NCBI RefSeq assembly: GCF_000723405.1
Contig: NZ_CCAE010000018.1
Location: 1 to 64,000, forward strand
Reading direction: 5' to 3'
Length of the DNA: 64,000 nt
From: Hydrogenophaga intermedia
GTDB lineage: Bacteria; Pseudomonadota; Gammaproteobacteria; Burkholderiales; Burkholderiaceae_C
The translations under genes were made by a program, and so were the position numbers. A model generated the notes under the pieces. The model was not told the origin of the DNA and did no database searches. It saw only the letters and a program-made list of their open reading frames with translations. This document shows, piece by piece, positions 19,395-28,930 of the stretch. The stretch's first letter is position 1, and each line of letters starts with the position of its first letter.

Positions 19395-20228
19395 TCACTT
19401 GCCCGGTCGCTGCGACTGGGCGCATTTCACCTCGAAGCGCTCCACCTCACCCGGCCCCGCACCCAGCCGCGCGGCCGTGAGGCAGCCGCCCCACACGCAA
19501 CCCGTGTCCAGCGCCAGCAGGTCCGGCTGGTGCACGCCGCGCAGCGTGGACCAGTGGCCGAAGGCCACCGGTGTGTCCGCCGTGCGTCGCCCCGGCACCT
19601 CGAACCAGGCGAAATGCCCCTCGGGCGCGGCGCCGGCGCCGTCCTTGGTCTCGAACTCCATCTCTCCTTCGGCCGTGCAGAAGCGCAGCCGCGTGAAGGC
19701 GTTGACGATCACGCGCAGGCGGTCGCTGCCTTGCAGCGTGTCCGCCCAGCGCGCGGGCTGGTTGCCGTACATCTGGTGCAGGAAGTCGCCCCAGTCAGGT
19801 GCCTGCAGAACGGTCTCCACCTCGTGAGCCAGCCGCAGGGCCTCGGCTGCGTCCCACTGCGGCAGCACGCCCGCGTGCACCAGCAGCCAGCCGCGCTCCA
19901 TCAGGGCCAAGGGGCGCTGGCGCAGCCAGTCGAGCAGTTCCACACGGTCGGGCGCGGACAGGATGTCGCCGATGGTGTCGCTGCGATGCGGCTTGCGCAC
20001 GCCCTGGGACACCGCGAGCAGGTGCAGGTCGTGGTTGCCCAGCAGGCACTGCCCGCTGCCGCCGAGCGCGATCAGGCGACGCAGCGCGGCCAGCGACGCG
20101 GGGCCCCGGTTGACCAGGTCGCCCAGCACCACCAGGCGGTCCCGGCTCGGGGAGAAGTCGATCCGCTCGAGCAAGCGGCCCAGGGCTTCGTCACAGCCTT
20201 GCACATCGCCAATGAGATAAATTGCCAT
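19395..20228 (-). CDS. apaH: Symmetrical bis(5'-nucleosyl)-tetraphosphatase
   Basis: 277 residues. Hydrolyses Ap4A to two ADP. It is a metallophosphoesterase with IGDVQGC at the N terminus, GDLVNRGP near 38, and GNHDLHLL near 65, followed by HAGVLPQW. The C terminus TGCVWGGCLTAARL is a hallmark of ApaH. It is divergent from the HlyC-family gene with 23 bp between starts. Confidence 0.95.
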   Translation of the reverse strand: MAIYLIGDVQGCDEALGRLLERIDFSPSRDRLVVLGDLVNRGPASLAALRRLIALGGSGQCLLGNHDLHLLAVSQGVRKPHRSDTIGDILSAPDRVELLDWLRQRPLALMERGWLLVHAGVLPQWDAAEALRLAHEVETVLQAPDWGDFLHQMYGNQPARWADTLQGSDRLRVIVNAFTRLRFCTAEGEMEFETKDGAGAAPEGHFAWFEVPGRRTADTPVAFGHWSTLRGVHQPDLLALDTGCVWGGCLTAARLGAGPGEVERFEVKCAQSQRPGK

Positions 20229-20251
20229 CGCCCGATTATGGGTAGGACCCC

Positions 20252-21571
20252 ATGGACACCCTCCTCATCGTCTTCCTGACCTTGCTCAATGGCGCGTTCG
20301 CCATGTCCGAGCTCGCGCTCGCCTCCAGCCGCAAGGCACGTCTGGCGGCCATGGCCGAGGCCGGCGATAAGGGCGCGCACACGGCGCTGCTACTGCTCGA
20401 CAACCCCACGCAGTTCCTCTCCTCGGTGCAGGTGGGCATCACCTCCATCGGCATGCTCAACGGCATCGTGGGCGAGGCGGCGTTCAGCGACGACCTGGGG
20501 CGGTGGTTCCAGTCGTTCGGTCTGGAGGACACGGTGGCCGGCGTGCTGGCCACGGCGATCGTGGTGACCGTCATCACCTTCATCACCATCGTCTTTGGCG
20601 AGCTGGTGCCCAAGCGCATCGGCCAGCTCTACCCCGAGGCGGTGGCGCGCTGGGTGTCGCGCCCCATGGCCGCGGTGGCGCGTGGCGCCAAACCCTTCGT
20701 GTGGCTGCTCACGCACACCACGCAGTGGGTGCTCAAGGCCCTGCGCGTGGACAACTCGGCCGCGCAGGTGGTGACCGAGGCCGAGATCGAGGCCAGCCTG
20801 GCCGAGGGCGTGGACGCCGGCATCATCGAGGCGCAGGAACACCGCATGGTGCGCAACGTGTTCGGGCTCGACGACCGGCTGCTCACCTCCATCATGGTGC
20901 GGGCCTCCGACATCGAATGGCTCGACGCGGCCACCGACGTGGACGGAGCGGTCCGTCAGGCCGCTGTCTCGGGGCACTCCTGGTACCCGGTGTGCCGGGG
21001 GGGGCTGGAAGACGTGGTGGGCGTGATCCACGTGCCGCGCTTGCTGGCGCTGCAGGCCGAAGGCGAGCAGGGCGTCGTGGGCGCGCACGCGCAGCCGGCC
21101 GTTTTCGTGCCCGAGACGCTCACGGGCATGGAGCTGCTCGAGCAGTTCCGCGCGCGGGCCTCGCGCATGGTGTTCGTGGTGGACGAGTACGGGGTGGTGC
21201 AGGGGCTGCTCACGCCGCTGGACATGCTGGAGGCCATCACCGGTGAGCTCTCGCCCGAGCTGCCACTGGACGCCTGGGCACGCCAACTGGACGACGGCAC
21301 CTGGGAAGTCGATGGCGCGATGCCGGTGGCGGAGCTGAAGTCGCGCCTGGAGATCGACGCGCTGCCCGACGAGGACAAGGGCCGCTACGCCACCGTCGCG
21401 GGCCTGATGCACTCCATGGCCGGCGAGTTGCTGAACCAGGGGCAGTTTGTGGAGGGCGCGGGCTGGCGCTTCGAGGTGCGCGAGGTGGACGGTCGGCGCA
21501 TCGCACGCGTGCTCATCACCCCGCTGCCGCCAGAGGAAGCCGACACCCTCGTCCCGGGCGAGGACGGCTGA
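20252..21571 (+). CDS. Hemolysin family protein (CNNM/CorC: DUF21, CBS pair, CorC_HlyC domain)
   Basis: 439 residues. The N-terminal DUF21/CNNM membrane domain (about 1-190; three or four helices, with the motif FGELVPKRIGQLYPE) is followed by two CBS domains (about 200-330; MVRASDIEWLDAATD, then MVFVVDEYGVVQGLLTPLDMLEAITGE) and a CorC_HlyC domain (about 345-430; ELPLDAWARQLDDGTWEVDGAMPVAEL). Members are implicated in Mg2+/Co2+ efflux; hemolysis is not established for most. AGGA precedes the ATG. It is convergent with the helicase gene, the stops being 1 bp apart. Confidence 0.9.
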   Translation: MDTLLIVFLTLLNGAFAMSELALASSRKARLAAMAEAGDKGAHTALLLLDNPTQFLSSVQVGITSIGMLNGIVGEAAFSDDLGRWFQSFGLEDTVAGVLATAIVVTVITFITIVFGELVPKRIGQLYPEAVARWVSRPMAAVARGAKPFVWLLTHTTQWVLKALRVDNSAAQVVTEAEIEASLAEGVDAGIIEAQEHRMVRNVFGLDDRLLTSIMVRASDIEWLDAATDVDGAVRQAAVSGHSWYPVCRGGLEDVVGVIHVPRLLALQAEGEQGVVGAHAQPAVFVPETLTGMELLEQFRARASRMVFVVDEYGVVQGLLTPLDMLEAITGELSPELPLDAWARQLDDGTWEVDGAMPVAELKSRLEIDALPDEDKGRYATVAGLMHSMAGELLNQGQFVEGAGWRFEVREVDGRRIARVLITPLPPEEADTLVPGEDG

Positions 21572-21572
21572 G

Positions 21573-23849
21573 TCAGCGCACGCCCCACCAGGGCGGCAGC
21601 AGCGCGCGCACCTCGGGGCTGGCGAAGCGCTCGTCGAGCAGCAGCAGGGTGCCCCGGTCCTGCGGCGTGCGGATCAGGCGGCCGGCGGCCTGCACCACCT
21701 TGTGCAGGCCGGGGTAGAGGTAGGTGTCGGCCCAGCCCTGTGCGCCGGTGTGCTGCAAGCGTTCGCGCAGGGCCTCGCTCAGCGCGTCGGGTGGTGGCAG
21801 GCCCAGGGTGGCGATGCTCACGCCCACCAGGCGCGATCCGGGCAGGTCGATGCCTTCGCCGAACACGCCGCCCAGCACCGCGAAGCCCATGCCCTGGCCG
21901 CCCTCCACGAAGCGCGCGATGAAAGCCTCGCGCGCGGCCTCGTCCATGCTGCGCGACTGCGACCACACGGTCACGTCCGGGTGCGCGGCGCGGAACGCCT
22001 CCATGGCTTGCGTGAGGTAGTCGAAGCTGCTGAAAAAGGCGAGGTGGTTGCCCGGGTGCGCCCGGTAGTGCGCGCCGAGCTCGTCCACCAGGCGCGGCAG
22101 GGTGCGCACGCGGTCGGCCCAGCGCGTGGACAGGCCGCGCGCCACGCGCACCGACCACTGCGCCGGGTCGAAGGGCGAGTCCACCTCGAGGCGCGCCACC
22201 GGCTCAGGCAGGCCCAGCAGGCGCTGCGCGTGCGCCATGGGCGCGAGCGTGGCCGAGAACAGCGTGGCCGCGTGCGCGCCGGCCCAGCGCGGCGTGAGCA
22301 GTTCGGCCGGCAGCAGGCAGCGCAGCGCGAGGCGCGGGCGCGGTTTGCCGCGGCGCGCGGGCGGGCCGGGCGAGCGCTCCACCACCGAGTGCGCGCCGAA
22401 ACGCTCGGCCACACGCAGAAAGTGCACCGCCTCGAACAGCCAGGGCTGCAGGCCCACGGCGGCCTGCGGATGGCGCGCCATGAAGTCGGTGAGCGTGGCG
22501 ACGTGGCGGCCCAGCGTGGCCATGAAGGCGGCGGGCAGGGCGTCGTCGAGCGCGGGGGTGTCGGGCGCTGCTTCAGGTGCCTGTGGCGCCAGCGCGCCCC
22601 AGGCGCGGTGCACCGAATCCATGGTGGCCTTCAAGGCCTTCGGCGCCTGCGCGCGCCAGGCGCCGAAGCGCTGCGGGTCCAGCTCGGCGCTGTACATGCG
22701 GCGCGCGCGCTCGGCCAGGTTGTGGGCCTCGTCCAGCAGCAGTTGCACGCGCCAGCCCTCGGCCTGCGCGAGGGACCAGGCTTGCGCGTTCAGGTCGAAC
22801 CAGTGGTTCACGTCGCCCACCACCACGTCGGCCCAGCGCTGCATCTCCTGCGCCAGGTAGTAGGGGCAGATGCGGTGCGCGAGCGCGATCTCGCGCAGGG
22901 CCTCGCGGTCCAGCCAACCGACACGCGCGGCGGCTTCGCGCGCGCCGCCCAGGCGGTCGTAGAAGCCCTGCGCCAGCGGGCAGGACTCGCCGTGGCAGGC
23001 CTTGTCGGGGTGCTCGCAGGCCTTTTCGCGCGCCAGGCGCTCCAGCACGCGCATCGGCTGTGCGTTCAGCCGGCGCAGGCCGTCGAGCGCGATGGCGCGG
23101 CCCGTGGTCTTGGGCGTGAGCACCAGCAACTGGTCGCTGCCCAGCACCGGCATGGCGCGCAGCGCGCCGAACAGCGTGGCCACCGTCTTGCCGATGCCGG
23201 TGGGCGCCTGCGCGAGCAGGTGACGGCCCGCGCGCTGCGAACGGAACACGGCCTCGGTGAGTTCGCGCTGGCCCGCGCGATAGCCTTCGAAAGGGAAGGG
23301 CATGGTGGCCAGCGCGGCGTCGCGCGCGCGGCGGTGTTCGGCTTCCTGCCAGGCCCAGTCTCGGTAGCGCGTGCACAGGTCCTGGGTGAAAGCCCGCAGC
23401 GAGTCGCGCGTGCCCTGGCGCGTGAGCACCGTCTCGTGGCCGCTGTCGATGTCGTAGTAGATGAGCGCGAGTTCGATCGCGTCGAGGTTCTCGGCTTCGC
23501 ACAGCAACCAGCCGTACACCTGCGCCTGCGCCCAGTGCAGGGCCTGGCGGTTGGGCGTGATGAGCGTCGGGTCGCCGCGGTGCGTCTTGGTTTCGTCGAG
23601 ACGGCGGGCCTGGGGGTCGTAGCCGTCGGCGCGGCCTTGCAGCAGCAGGCCTTCGCACAGGCCCGAGAGCGTGCGTTCGCGCTGGTAGTGCGCGGGGCGG
23701 CGCGCGGCCACGCTGGCGTGCCCCGCGATGCCTTCGAAGGCGCTGGGCGCGGGCGTGAAGCGGTGGTCCAGGTCGCCCGCGCGCGCGGCGAAGTCGCACA
23801 GGCGTCGCACGGCGACGCGCAGGGGCTCGGAGACGGGTTCGGCGGACAC
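21573..23849 (-). CDS. PD-(D/E)XK nuclease-XPD/DinG-type Fe-S helicase fusion
   Basis: About 758 residues from GTG at 23849. The N-terminal 200 residues hold a nuclease-like core (GRADGYDPQARRLDETKTHRG, then QALHWAQAQVYGWLL), similar to Cas4/RecB-type PD-(D/E)XK domains. Walker A LAQAPTGIGKT follows near 230. Four cysteines (C-x6-C-x4-C in the KACEHPDKACHGESC region and a fourth in HRICPYY) match the XPD/DinG iron-sulfur cluster. The DEAH box is in LLLDEAHNLAERAR. The C-terminal helicase motifs include FSSFDYL, GGVFGEGIDLPG and QAAGRLIRTPQDRG. It probably acts on structured or damaged DNA with 5'-3' polarity. It is divergent from a small PD-(D/E)XK-like gene, 33 bp between starts. Confidence 0.88.
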   Translation of the reverse strand: MSAEPVSEPLRVAVRRLCDFAARAGDLDHRFTPAPSAFEGIAGHASVAARRPAHYQRERTLSGLCEGLLLQGRADGYDPQARRLDETKTHRGDPTLITPNRQALHWAQAQVYGWLLCEAENLDAIELALIYYDIDSGHETVLTRQGTRDSLRAFTQDLCTRYRDWAWQEAEHRRARDAALATMPFPFEGYRAGQRELTEAVFRSQRAGRHLLAQAPTGIGKTVATLFGALRAMPVLGSDQLLVLTPKTTGRAIALDGLRRLNAQPMRVLERLAREKACEHPDKACHGESCPLAQGFYDRLGGAREAAARVGWLDREALREIALAHRICPYYLAQEMQRWADVVVGDVNHWFDLNAQAWSLAQAEGWRVQLLLDEAHNLAERARRMYSAELDPQRFGAWRAQAPKALKATMDSVHRAWGALAPQAPEAAPDTPALDDALPAAFMATLGRHVATLTDFMARHPQAAVGLQPWLFEAVHFLRVAERFGAHSVVERSPGPPARRGKPRPRLALRCLLPAELLTPRWAGAHAATLFSATLAPMAHAQRLLGLPEPVARLEVDSPFDPAQWSVRVARGLSTRWADRVRTLPRLVDELGAHYRAHPGNHLAFFSSFDYLTQAMEAFRAAHPDVTVWSQSRSMDEAAREAFIARFVEGGQGMGFAVLGGVFGEGIDLPGSRLVGVSIATLGLPPPDALSEALRERLQHTGAQGWADTYLYPGLHKVVQAAGRLIRTPQDRGTLLLLDERFASPEVRALLPPWWGVR

Positions 23850-23882
23850 GGAGCGGGGATCATACGGAACGAAAATCCCGCT

Positions 23883-24617
23883 GTGAGCGAGCCTTCTCCT
23901 TTGCCTCTTCCCCTGACCCGACGCCACCACCAGCGCCTGCGCGAGATGCACCGCTCGGCGGGCTGGCCCTGCCACGATGCCATCGAGGTCGAGCTGATCG
24001 CGGCCGGTTGCCTGCAGCGCTGCTTCGACGGCGCCGGGCGCGAGCACCTGCGCGTGAGCGACGAGGGCATCGTGCTGCTGGCGCGCATCTACGCGCGCAA
24101 TCGCGCCGCGCTGTCGGCGCACGGGGCATTGGTGCAGCGCGTGGCGCTGGAGCAGACGCGTGCGGGCCGCCTTACCTGGTGCGGCCTGGCGTTGCGCGCA
24201 CCGCTGCCGCGCGAGGGCGAACCGCTGGCCAATGACTGGGTGATGGCCTGCCCCGACGTGTACTCGATTCGCCGCAGCTCGCGCGCCGACTGGCTGGAGC
24301 CCGTGGTGCACGAGATCAAGGTGAGCCGCGCGGATCTGCTGTCCGACCTGCGCAAGGCCGATAAGCGCGCGGCCTACCTGGGCATGGCGGGTGCGGTGTG
24401 GTACGTGCTGGGGCGCGACGCCAAGGGCAGGCCGGTGGGCGACGAGACCGACGTGCCCGAGGACTGCGGCGTGCTGATCGACGCCGGTGCTGCGGGTTGG
24501 GAGATGCGCCGCGAAGCACCGCGCCGCGCGGTGTCGCAACTGCCGCTGGGCGTGTGGCTGGCTCTGGCGCAGGCCACGCCGCTGCGGATCGACGAGCCCG
24601 ATCAGCAAGGGCTCTGA
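23883..24617 (+). CDS. PD-(D/E)XK nuclease-like protein, possible MmcB-type DNA repair factor
   Basis: About 244 residues from GTG at 23883. Not identified with certainty. The middle part reads VMACPDVYSIRR, then VVHEIKVSRADLLSDLRKADKRAAYLGMAGAVWYVL. The order D...(H)EIK...and a following Lys/Asp-rich helix is that of a PD-(D/E)XK nuclease fold, as in MmcB-type proteins. The N-terminal 100 residues look like a winged helix (HRSAGWPCHDAIEVELIAAGCLQR; RVSDEGIVLLARI). It shares a short divergent promoter region with the nuclease-helicase fusion, so the two may act in one DNA-processing pathway; this is inference. Confidence 0.7.
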   Translation: MSEPSPLPLPLTRRHHQRLREMHRSAGWPCHDAIEVELIAAGCLQRCFDGAGREHLRVSDEGIVLLARIYARNRAALSAHGALVQRVALEQTRAGRLTWCGLALRAPLPREGEPLANDWVMACPDVYSIRRSSRADWLEPVVHEIKVSRADLLSDLRKADKRAAYLGMAGAVWYVLGRDAKGRPVGDETDVPEDCGVLIDAGAAGWEMRREAPRRAVSQLPLGVWLALAQATPLRIDEPDQQGL

Positions 24618-24787
24618 GCGGCGCCTGCGCAGAAGCGGGCCGCGATCGGCGTTCGCGAATTCCCGAAGACAGGCCATCGGGCCATCGGCCGTCCTGCCGG
24701 CTTGGCCTCGGACAGGCTGCGGATACCGGAGCGTGCGTCGCATCGCTACCTTGTCGCCTCCAGGTCCCTGGGGAACAAGGAGTGCAG

Positions 24788-26839
24788 ATGGAACGTCGTT
24801 CGATGCGGTGGTTCGCGGCCGCGATGGCGGTGGTGTCGCTCACCGCCTGCGGTGGTGGCGGTGGCGATGCGCCCAGCGACGCCGGTGGCTCGGGGAGCAG
24901 TGCCGATCAGAGCCCGAGTCCCAGTCCGGGCCCGAATCCAGACCCCGGCGGCACGCCGCCTGCGCCGCCACCGGCCGGTACGCCACCGTCGCCCCCTGCA
25001 CCGCCGCCGGTCGGCACGCCCCCCGCCGCACCGCCACCGGGATCGGGCACCGCACCGATTCCCGATCCCGGTCCCGGACCGGTCACGCCGTTCACCGTCA
25101 CGGTCGCGTCCGCGCCGCAGCGGGGTTTGAAACTCGAATGGACCGCGGTGGCTGGTGCTGTCGGTTATCGAATCGAGCGCGATGTCGATGCCAGTGATGG
25201 GGTCGACAACTTCCAGACCGTGGACTTCGTGGCGGCCCCGGCCCTGTCTCGCACGTTCACCGACCTTCCTCTGGTCGAAGCCATGAACCACAAATATCAG
25301 GTTCGCGCCATTGGGGCAGCCGGTCCTCCATTGGCGATAGACGCGGAATCGGTGAGCGGCGACCTGGCCGCATCGATCACCAGCGGCCCTACCACACTGG
25401 ATGATTCCAGCGGCAACATGGCACGCGCGATGGCAACCGCCCTGCGTGACAACTCGCGGCATGTGCTGGCCGTGGGCTTGCCCGGGGCGAACCTGGGCAT
25501 GGGCACGGTCAAGATCTACGAACGCCCCATCACTGGCGGGGCCTGGGTCGAAGCACAGCCGGGCCTCTCGCTGGAGTCGCTGGAGTTGGAAGACCATTTC
25601 GGCGCCAGCGTGGCCCTGTCGCCCAACGGGATGTATCTGGCGGTGGGAATTCCTGGGGATGACGGCGCGACCGACGGCAGCGGGGTCAATCCCGACCCCT
25701 TACCCACCGCGCTCGATGTGAAGGACTCGGGGGCCGTGCAGGTCTATCGCTACGTGGCGGGTGCCGGCTGGACGCCGGACGCACGGATCAAGGCGATCAA
25801 CGCGGGGCCGCGCGATTCGTTCGGAGCCGCCGTGGCCATCAGCAACGACGGTCATCTCATCGTGGGCGCACCCAATGAAGACGGCTCACTTCCCCCAGGC
25901 GGATATTGGATCAACTCCTTCATCCCGGCAGGGTTGGGTGATGACCGGACCAATGCCCAGGACCGGGGTGCCGTGTATGGCTATGGAAGAAGCAGCGTGG
26001 GCTATTCCAGCGTGATGTACATGAAGCCGCCCATCGATGGGGGAGGACGTTCGCTGTACTACGGTGCCGCCCTGGCGCTGGACGCACTGGGGCAGCGGCT
26101 GGCCGTCGGCGCACCCGGTGCGTCCTATAACGGCTCGAGGGCTGGCGGCGTGGTTTTCTACGACCTGAGCTGGAACTTCACGACGCCAACGGAGGTTTTT
26201 CCTGGAGCGGCGCTCAAGGAGCATGTCGGAACGGGCGGTGAACGCAGCGTCCCGCTCACGGACGACCCCCCTCTCTCGTCTTCCGCATTCCGGGGGCTGG
26301 GCGGCGCGCTGGCCATGAGCGCCTTGGGCGATTGGGTGGCGGCTGGTTACGCCGAGAAAGGTGGCCTGGTCACCGGGACCGGCGTTTCGCTGCCTTCGAA
26401 CGCAGGCCAGGTGGCCCTGTATCGCCACCAGGGGGGCGCCTGGGCCTGGCATTCCTCCCCCACCGCGCCCGCGCCGCGCGCCAACGATCGCTTCGGCATC
26501 AACGTGTCCCTGGTCAACGAGGGCAAGGGACTCCAACTGCTCGTGGGTGCTCGTGAGGACAGCAGCGGGCACAACGGCCTGATGCGCGCGGCGGATATCG
26601 CGCCCGAGAGCTTCTCGTCGACGCCAGAAACCGGTGCGGCCCATTACTTCGTCGCAAACGCCGACCCCAGCCAGCCAATGGTGCTCAAGGCGCGGCTGAA
26701 ATCGCCCAATCGCATCCATCAGGAGTGGCTGGGCCTGTCCACCGCCATGACCAAGGACGGCAACGAGCTCTTGCTGAGTGGGCAATACCAGGACGATCCG
26801 AATGAGCCCTTCTCGAAGGTGATCTTCTTTGGCTACTGA
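24788..26839 (+). CDS. Predicted lipoprotein with FN3-like domain and FG-GAP-like beta-propeller (paralog A)
   Basis: About 683 residues from ATG 24788 (AAGGAG upstream). Signal ends in SLTAC with lipidated Cys near residue 20, then poly-Gly. Residues about 30-95 are a Pro/Ser/Gly-rich flexible linker. About 100-190 look like a fibronectin III domain (LKLEWTAVAGAVGYRIERDVD). The rest holds seven repeats of the form (FGxxVALSPNGxxLAVGxPGDD...GAVQVYRY), typical of FG-GAP/integrin-alpha propellers, which often bind ligands or calcium at the cell surface. A tandem paralog follows 51 bp downstream. The function is unknown; surface adhesion is only a guess. Confidence 0.8.
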   Translation: MERRSMRWFAAAMAVVSLTACGGGGGDAPSDAGGSGSSADQSPSPSPGPNPDPGGTPPAPPPAGTPPSPPAPPPVGTPPAAPPPGSGTAPIPDPGPGPVTPFTVTVASAPQRGLKLEWTAVAGAVGYRIERDVDASDGVDNFQTVDFVAAPALSRTFTDLPLVEAMNHKYQVRAIGAAGPPLAIDAESVSGDLAASITSGPTTLDDSSGNMARAMATALRDNSRHVLAVGLPGANLGMGTVKIYERPITGGAWVEAQPGLSLESLELEDHFGASVALSPNGMYLAVGIPGDDGATDGSGVNPDPLPTALDVKDSGAVQVYRYVAGAGWTPDARIKAINAGPRDSFGAAVAISNDGHLIVGAPNEDGSLPPGGYWINSFIPAGLGDDRTNAQDRGAVYGYGRSSVGYSSVMYMKPPIDGGGRSLYYGAALALDALGQRLAVGAPGASYNGSRAGGVVFYDLSWNFTTPTEVFPGAALKEHVGTGGERSVPLTDDPPLSSSAFRGLGGALAMSALGDWVAAGYAEKGGLVTGTGVSLPSNAGQVALYRHQGGAWAWHSSPTAPAPRANDRFGINVSLVNEGKGLQLLVGAREDSSGHNGLMRAADIAPESFSSTPETGAAHYFVANADPSQPMVLKARLKSPNRIHQEWLGLSTAMTKDGNELLLSGQYQDDPNEPFSKVIFFGY

Positions 26840-26890
26840 TGGCAATGGCCGTTGTGCGCGGCTCGATTCGATTTTCTGAAGGAACAAGGA

Positions 26891-28930
26891 ATGCAGACGG
26901 TGCGTCGTTCGATGCAGTGGTTCGCGGCCGCGATGGCGGTGGTTTGTCTGAGTGCTTGCGGTGGCGGGGTGGACGAACCCGCTGATGGCGATGGATCGGG
27001 CAGCGGGTCGGCGCCGGCACCGAGTCCGAGCCCTAGCCCAGGGGGCGATCCGGGTGGTTCTGCGCCGCCGCCCCCGCCTTCGTCGCCGCCTCCCTCGGGC
27101 TCACCACCACCGCCTTCGGCACCGCCGCCTTCGGGCTCGCCGCCAGCGTCTCCCCCGCCGGGTTCGGGCACGGGGCCGATCACCGATCCGGGCAACGGAT
27201 CGGGTACGCCCTCCATCACGCTGACGATCGCATCCGTGGCTCAGCGAGGTCTGAAGCTCGACTGGCCGGCAGTCTCCGGTGCCTCCAGTTACCGCATCGA
27301 GCGGGATGTCGATGCGACCGATGGCACCGACAGCTTCACGCAGGTCGCCGAATCGTCGATTCCTTCGAGCACCTTCACCAATCTGAGTCTCGTGGAGGCG
27401 ATGAACCACAAGTACCGGGTCACCGCTTGTGGGGTGAGTGGCTGCAACCTGGCGTTGGGCACCGCGTCGGTGAGCGGCGACCTGGCCCAATCGATCGTCG
27501 GGGTGAGTGCCGATGTCGATGACAACAATGTGGCCCGTGTGATGACCACCGCGAAACGGGGCAGCACGCACGTGCTCGCCGTGGGCCTGCCCGGCGCCAA
27601 CGGTGAACGCGGCATGGTTCTGGTCTACGAACGGGCGGAAGGCAGCGCGCAGTGGTCGACCTTGCCCACGTCCCTTGCGCGAACGAATGGCGTCGCCTCC
27701 GATCGCTTCGGTGCAAGCGTGGCGCTGTCGCCCAGCGGGCAATGGCTGGCGGTGGGAATACCGGGCGACGACGCGCCCTCCGACCTGGACGGCGTCAACC
27801 CCAATCCGCCCGATGGCACGCCCTTGGTGGACGGCTCGGGCGCGGTGCAGGTGTACCGGCATTCCAGCGGCAGCGGATGGACACTGGTCGCGCGAATCAA
27901 GGCGGCCAATGCGGGCGAGAAGGACGCGTTCGGCTCTGCGGTCGCCATCGGAAACGAAGGACAACTCCTCGTCGGCGCGCCGAACGAGGACGGCGGTGCG
28001 AATGGTGACGTTTATCGGTACGGCACGGCCGAGGCCAACGCGCTTGACGACAACACGGCCGAGGACCGCGGCGCGGTGTACGCGTACGCGGCCAGTGGTG
28101 AGCTCTACAGCTTCAAGGCTTACGTGAAGCCGCCCGTGCAAACGGGCTCGACCGCCGTCTTCTTCGGGGCGGCCATCGCGGCGGACCAGTCCGCGCAGCG
28201 CGTCGCCGTGGGGGCGCCGCGCGCATCGTTCAACGGCTTGTTTGCCGGCGGCGTGTTGATCTATGACCTGGCCTGGCTCTGGTCCGACGCGACGAAACCT
28301 GCCTCGCTGGCGTCCGGCTTCGCACCGGCGGCCAACCGCTCCTCGTCGGTGTCTCCCAATCCGGATGCATCGTCTTCCGCCTACAAGGGCTTCGGCGGTG
28401 CCCTGTCCATGAGCGCCGGTGGCGACTGGTTGGCCGTGGGCTACCCCGACAAGGGTTACGACCCCCTGGACGGCAGTGCGATCCGTTCGGCCGCGGGCCA
28501 GGTGGTCGTCTATCAACGCCAGAACACCTTGTGGAGCGAATACTCGGTGCTGTTGGCCCATGCGCCACGGGCGGCCGATCGCTTCGGCATCAGCGTCTCG
28601 TTGGTGAACGTCAATGGGCCCCGGCTGCTTGTCGGTGTTCGCGAGGACGGCAGCCGACACGATGGCCTCAAGCGCGCGGCCGACATCGCGCTCGAGGACA
28701 ACAGTCTCCCCGCCTCACCCGCGCAAGCCGGCGCGGGCTACTACTTTGTCGACAACCCGAACCCCGACCCCAGCCAGCCGAGGATGGTGATCAAGGCGCG
28801 ATTGAAGGCGCCTGACGCTCAGCTAAACCAGTGGCTGGGTCAGGCCACGGCCATGACAAGGGATGGCAGCGAGCTGTTGCTGAGTGGCAAGCACGTCGAC
28901 GGGTCCAGCGCCATCTTCTTCGGCTACTGA
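26891..28930 (+). CDS. Predicted lipoprotein with FN3-like domain and FG-GAP-like beta-propeller (paralog B)
   Basis: About 679 residues, same architecture as paralog A: lipobox LSAC near residue 20, a longer Pro/Ser/Gly linker (about 30-105), an FN3-like segment (LKLDWPAVSGASSYRIERDVD) and seven propeller repeats ending IFFGY as in A. The first bases of the gene and the signal peptide are almost identical to A, so the two arose by tandem duplication and then diverged (deletions in the loops between blades). The ATG at 26891 has AAGGA upstream. The stop overlaps the convergent ATPase gene by 7 bp. Confidence 0.8.
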   Translation: MQTVRRSMQWFAAAMAVVCLSACGGGVDEPADGDGSGSGSAPAPSPSPSPGGDPGGSAPPPPPSSPPPSGSPPPPSAPPPSGSPPASPPPGSGTGPITDPGNGSGTPSITLTIASVAQRGLKLDWPAVSGASSYRIERDVDATDGTDSFTQVAESSIPSSTFTNLSLVEAMNHKYRVTACGVSGCNLALGTASVSGDLAQSIVGVSADVDDNNVARVMTTAKRGSTHVLAVGLPGANGERGMVLVYERAEGSAQWSTLPTSLARTNGVASDRFGASVALSPSGQWLAVGIPGDDAPSDLDGVNPNPPDGTPLVDGSGAVQVYRHSSGSGWTLVARIKAANAGEKDAFGSAVAIGNEGQLLVGAPNEDGGANGDVYRYGTAEANALDDNTAEDRGAVYAYAASGELYSFKAYVKPPVQTGSTAVFFGAAIAADQSAQRVAVGAPRASFNGLFAGGVLIYDLAWLWSDATKPASLASGFAPAANRSSSVSPNPDASSSAYKGFGGALSMSAGGDWLAVGYPDKGYDPLDGSAIRSAAGQVVVYQRQNTLWSEYSVLLAHAPRAADRFGISVSLVNVNGPRLLVGVREDGSRHDGLKRAADIALEDNSLPASPAQAGAGYYFVDNPNPDPSQPRMVIKARLKAPDAQLNQWLGQATAMTRDGSELLLSGKHVDGSSAIFFGY

